Part shown: positions 5,175 through 5,947 of the stretch, piece after piece
Numbering within the stretch: the stretch's first letter is position 1
How the letters are laid out: the number at the start of each line of letters is the position of its first letter
Notes under the pieces: generated by a model
Seen by the model: only the letters and a program-made list of their open reading frames with translations
Databases searched by the model: none
What the model was told of the DNA's origin: nothing
From: Asaia bogorensis
GTDB taxonomy: Bacteria > Pseudomonadota > Alphaproteobacteria > Acetobacterales > Acetobacteraceae
DNA length: 5,947 nt
Assembly: GCA_945873675.1 (NCBI GenBank)
Contig: CAMCEP010000185.1
Coordinates: 1-5,947, forward strand
Reading direction: 5' to 3'
Made by a program: the position numbers and the translations under genes

Positions 5175-5947
5175 ATGCGGGTATTGAGCCTCGCGGCCCG
5201 AAGATTGGCGGCGTCCTTGCCGACGCTGCTGATCATTCTGGCCGCCATGTTTCTGCTGCTGCAATTGGCGCCGGGCGATACTGTGGATGCGCTGATTGCG
5301 CAGATGGGTGGTGGTGGCGATGCGAAGCTGGCGGAAGAACTGCGCCGCTTCTACGGGCTTGATCTTTCCATCCCGGCGCAGCTTGGCAATTATGTGTGGC
5401 GGTTGATCCGCTTCGATCTTGGCTTTTCGGCGATTTACGGCAAGCCCGTCGCGACCGTGATTTTCGAACGCCTGCCCGCCACGCTTGCGCTGATGACAGC
5501 GGCGCTTTCCTTCGCCTTTTCAGTGGGGCTGGTGCTGGGGGTCATTGCGGCCAAGCGCGTGAATGGCTGGCCCGATACGGTAATTTCCACGCTTGGGCTG
5601 ATTTTCTACGCCACCCCTTCCTTCTGGTTCGGGCTGATGGCGATTGTGCTGTTCTCCGTTCATCTGCAATGGCTGCCCGCCGGCGGGTTTGAGGATGTGG
5701 CAGCGGGCCTTACGGGCTTTGCGCGGCTTGGTGACATTGCCACGCATCTGGTGCTGCCCACACTCACACTCGGGCTGATCTTTCTGGCGATTTATCTTCG
5801 CATCATGCGCGCTTCCATGCTGGAAGTGCTGACGCTGGATTTTGTGCGCACAGCGCGCGCCAAGGGCTTGGATGAAACGCGCGTTATGGTGCGCCATGTG
5901 CTGCGCAACGCCATGCTGCCCATGGTGACGCTGATTGGCTTGCAAGC
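5175..5947 (+). CDS. ABC transporter permease, DppB/OppB type (3' end outside window)
   Basis: The reading frame stays open from the ATG at 5175 to the window end, giving 257 residues of a protein usually about 310-340 long. It is an inner-membrane subunit forming half the translocation pore with a DppC-type partner. The N-terminus shows the family pattern: a basic start, a first membrane helix at about 12-31, then LAPGD (31-35), and a periplasmic stretch with ELRRFYGLDLSIPAQ (55-69) and DLGFS (81-85). Further hydrophobic helices are at about 99-126, 136-165 and 190-210. The cytoplasmic EAA loop that contacts the ATPase is present (about 222-249: DFVRTARAKGLDE, then HVLRNAMLP), with its invariant Gly at 231. 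The gene begins 17 bases after the binding-protein stop. The Shine-Dalgarno sequence is weak, so translation may be coupled to the upstream gene. Second permease and ATPase genes are expected downstream. Confidence 0.93.
   Translation, partial: MRVLSLAARRLAASLPTLLIILAAMFLLLQLAPGDTVDALIAQMGGGGDAKLAEELRRFYGLDLSIPAQLGNYVWRLIRFDLGFSAIYGKPVATVIFERLPATLALMTAALSFAFSVGLVLGVIAAKRVNGWPDTVISTLGLIFYATPSFWFGLMAIVLFSVHLQWLPAGGFEDVAAGLTGFARLGDIATHLVLPTLTLGLIFLAIYLRIMRASMLEVLTLDFVRTARAKGLDETRVMVRHVLRNAMLPMVTLIGLQ

Noticed and set aside
5520..5945. A 141-codon minus-strand frame antisense to the permease
   Set aside because: His/Gln/Arg-rich composition is what a hydrophobic transmembrane gene gives when read backwards; the permease with its EAA loop explains the region.
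1..5947. Mobile element, CRISPR array, tRNA or riboswitch
   Set aside because: No transposase or integrase frame, no regularly spaced direct repeats, no cloverleaf-like sequence and no long structured leader were recognised; the gene set is ordinary chromosomal.

Overview
The window is GC-rich with normal housekeeping gene density and looks like the chromosome of an alphaproteobacterium. A Rhodospirillales or Acetobacteraceae-type organism is my best guess from codon use and protein style, but no 16S or other taxonomic marker is present. I see no phage, transposon, CRISPR, tRNA or rRNA signature. I did not find a convincing undescribed system. The most informative part is the regulatory DNA between glnK and ubiH.

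Layout: (1) 2-229, plus strand, is the 3' end of glyoxalase I (gloA), closed by a palindrome over its stop codon and a strong hairpin (243-290) that can terminate transcription from both sides. (2) 308-2019, minus strand, is a two-gene glnK-amtB operon: a P-II signalling protein followed by an ammonium channel. It converges on gloA. (3) 2020-2237 is a divergent intergenic region. It holds a sigma-54-like promoter for glnK-amtB, NtrC-like TGC-N11-GC(A) motifs in an AT-rich patch, an inverted repeat, and a probable leaderless promoter for the gene on the other side. (4) 2238-3473, plus strand, is a UbiH/COQ6-type FAD hydroxylase of ubiquinone biosynthesis. (5) 3559 to the window end, plus strand, is the start of a Dpp/Opp-type ABC importer operon: a family 5 periplasmic solute-binding protein and a DppB-type permease cut off by the window edge.

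How the genes work together: GlnK and AmtB are a known functional pair. P-II plugs the channel when nitrogen is plentiful, and both are normally induced under nitrogen limitation through NtrC and RpoN, which fits the sites seen here. The binding protein and permease should form an importer for oligopeptides or a similar solute, with a second permease and ATPases expected just past position 5947. UbiH and GloA are unrelated housekeeping functions (quinone synthesis, methylglyoxal detoxification). All six genes look intact apart from the two cut by the window edges.
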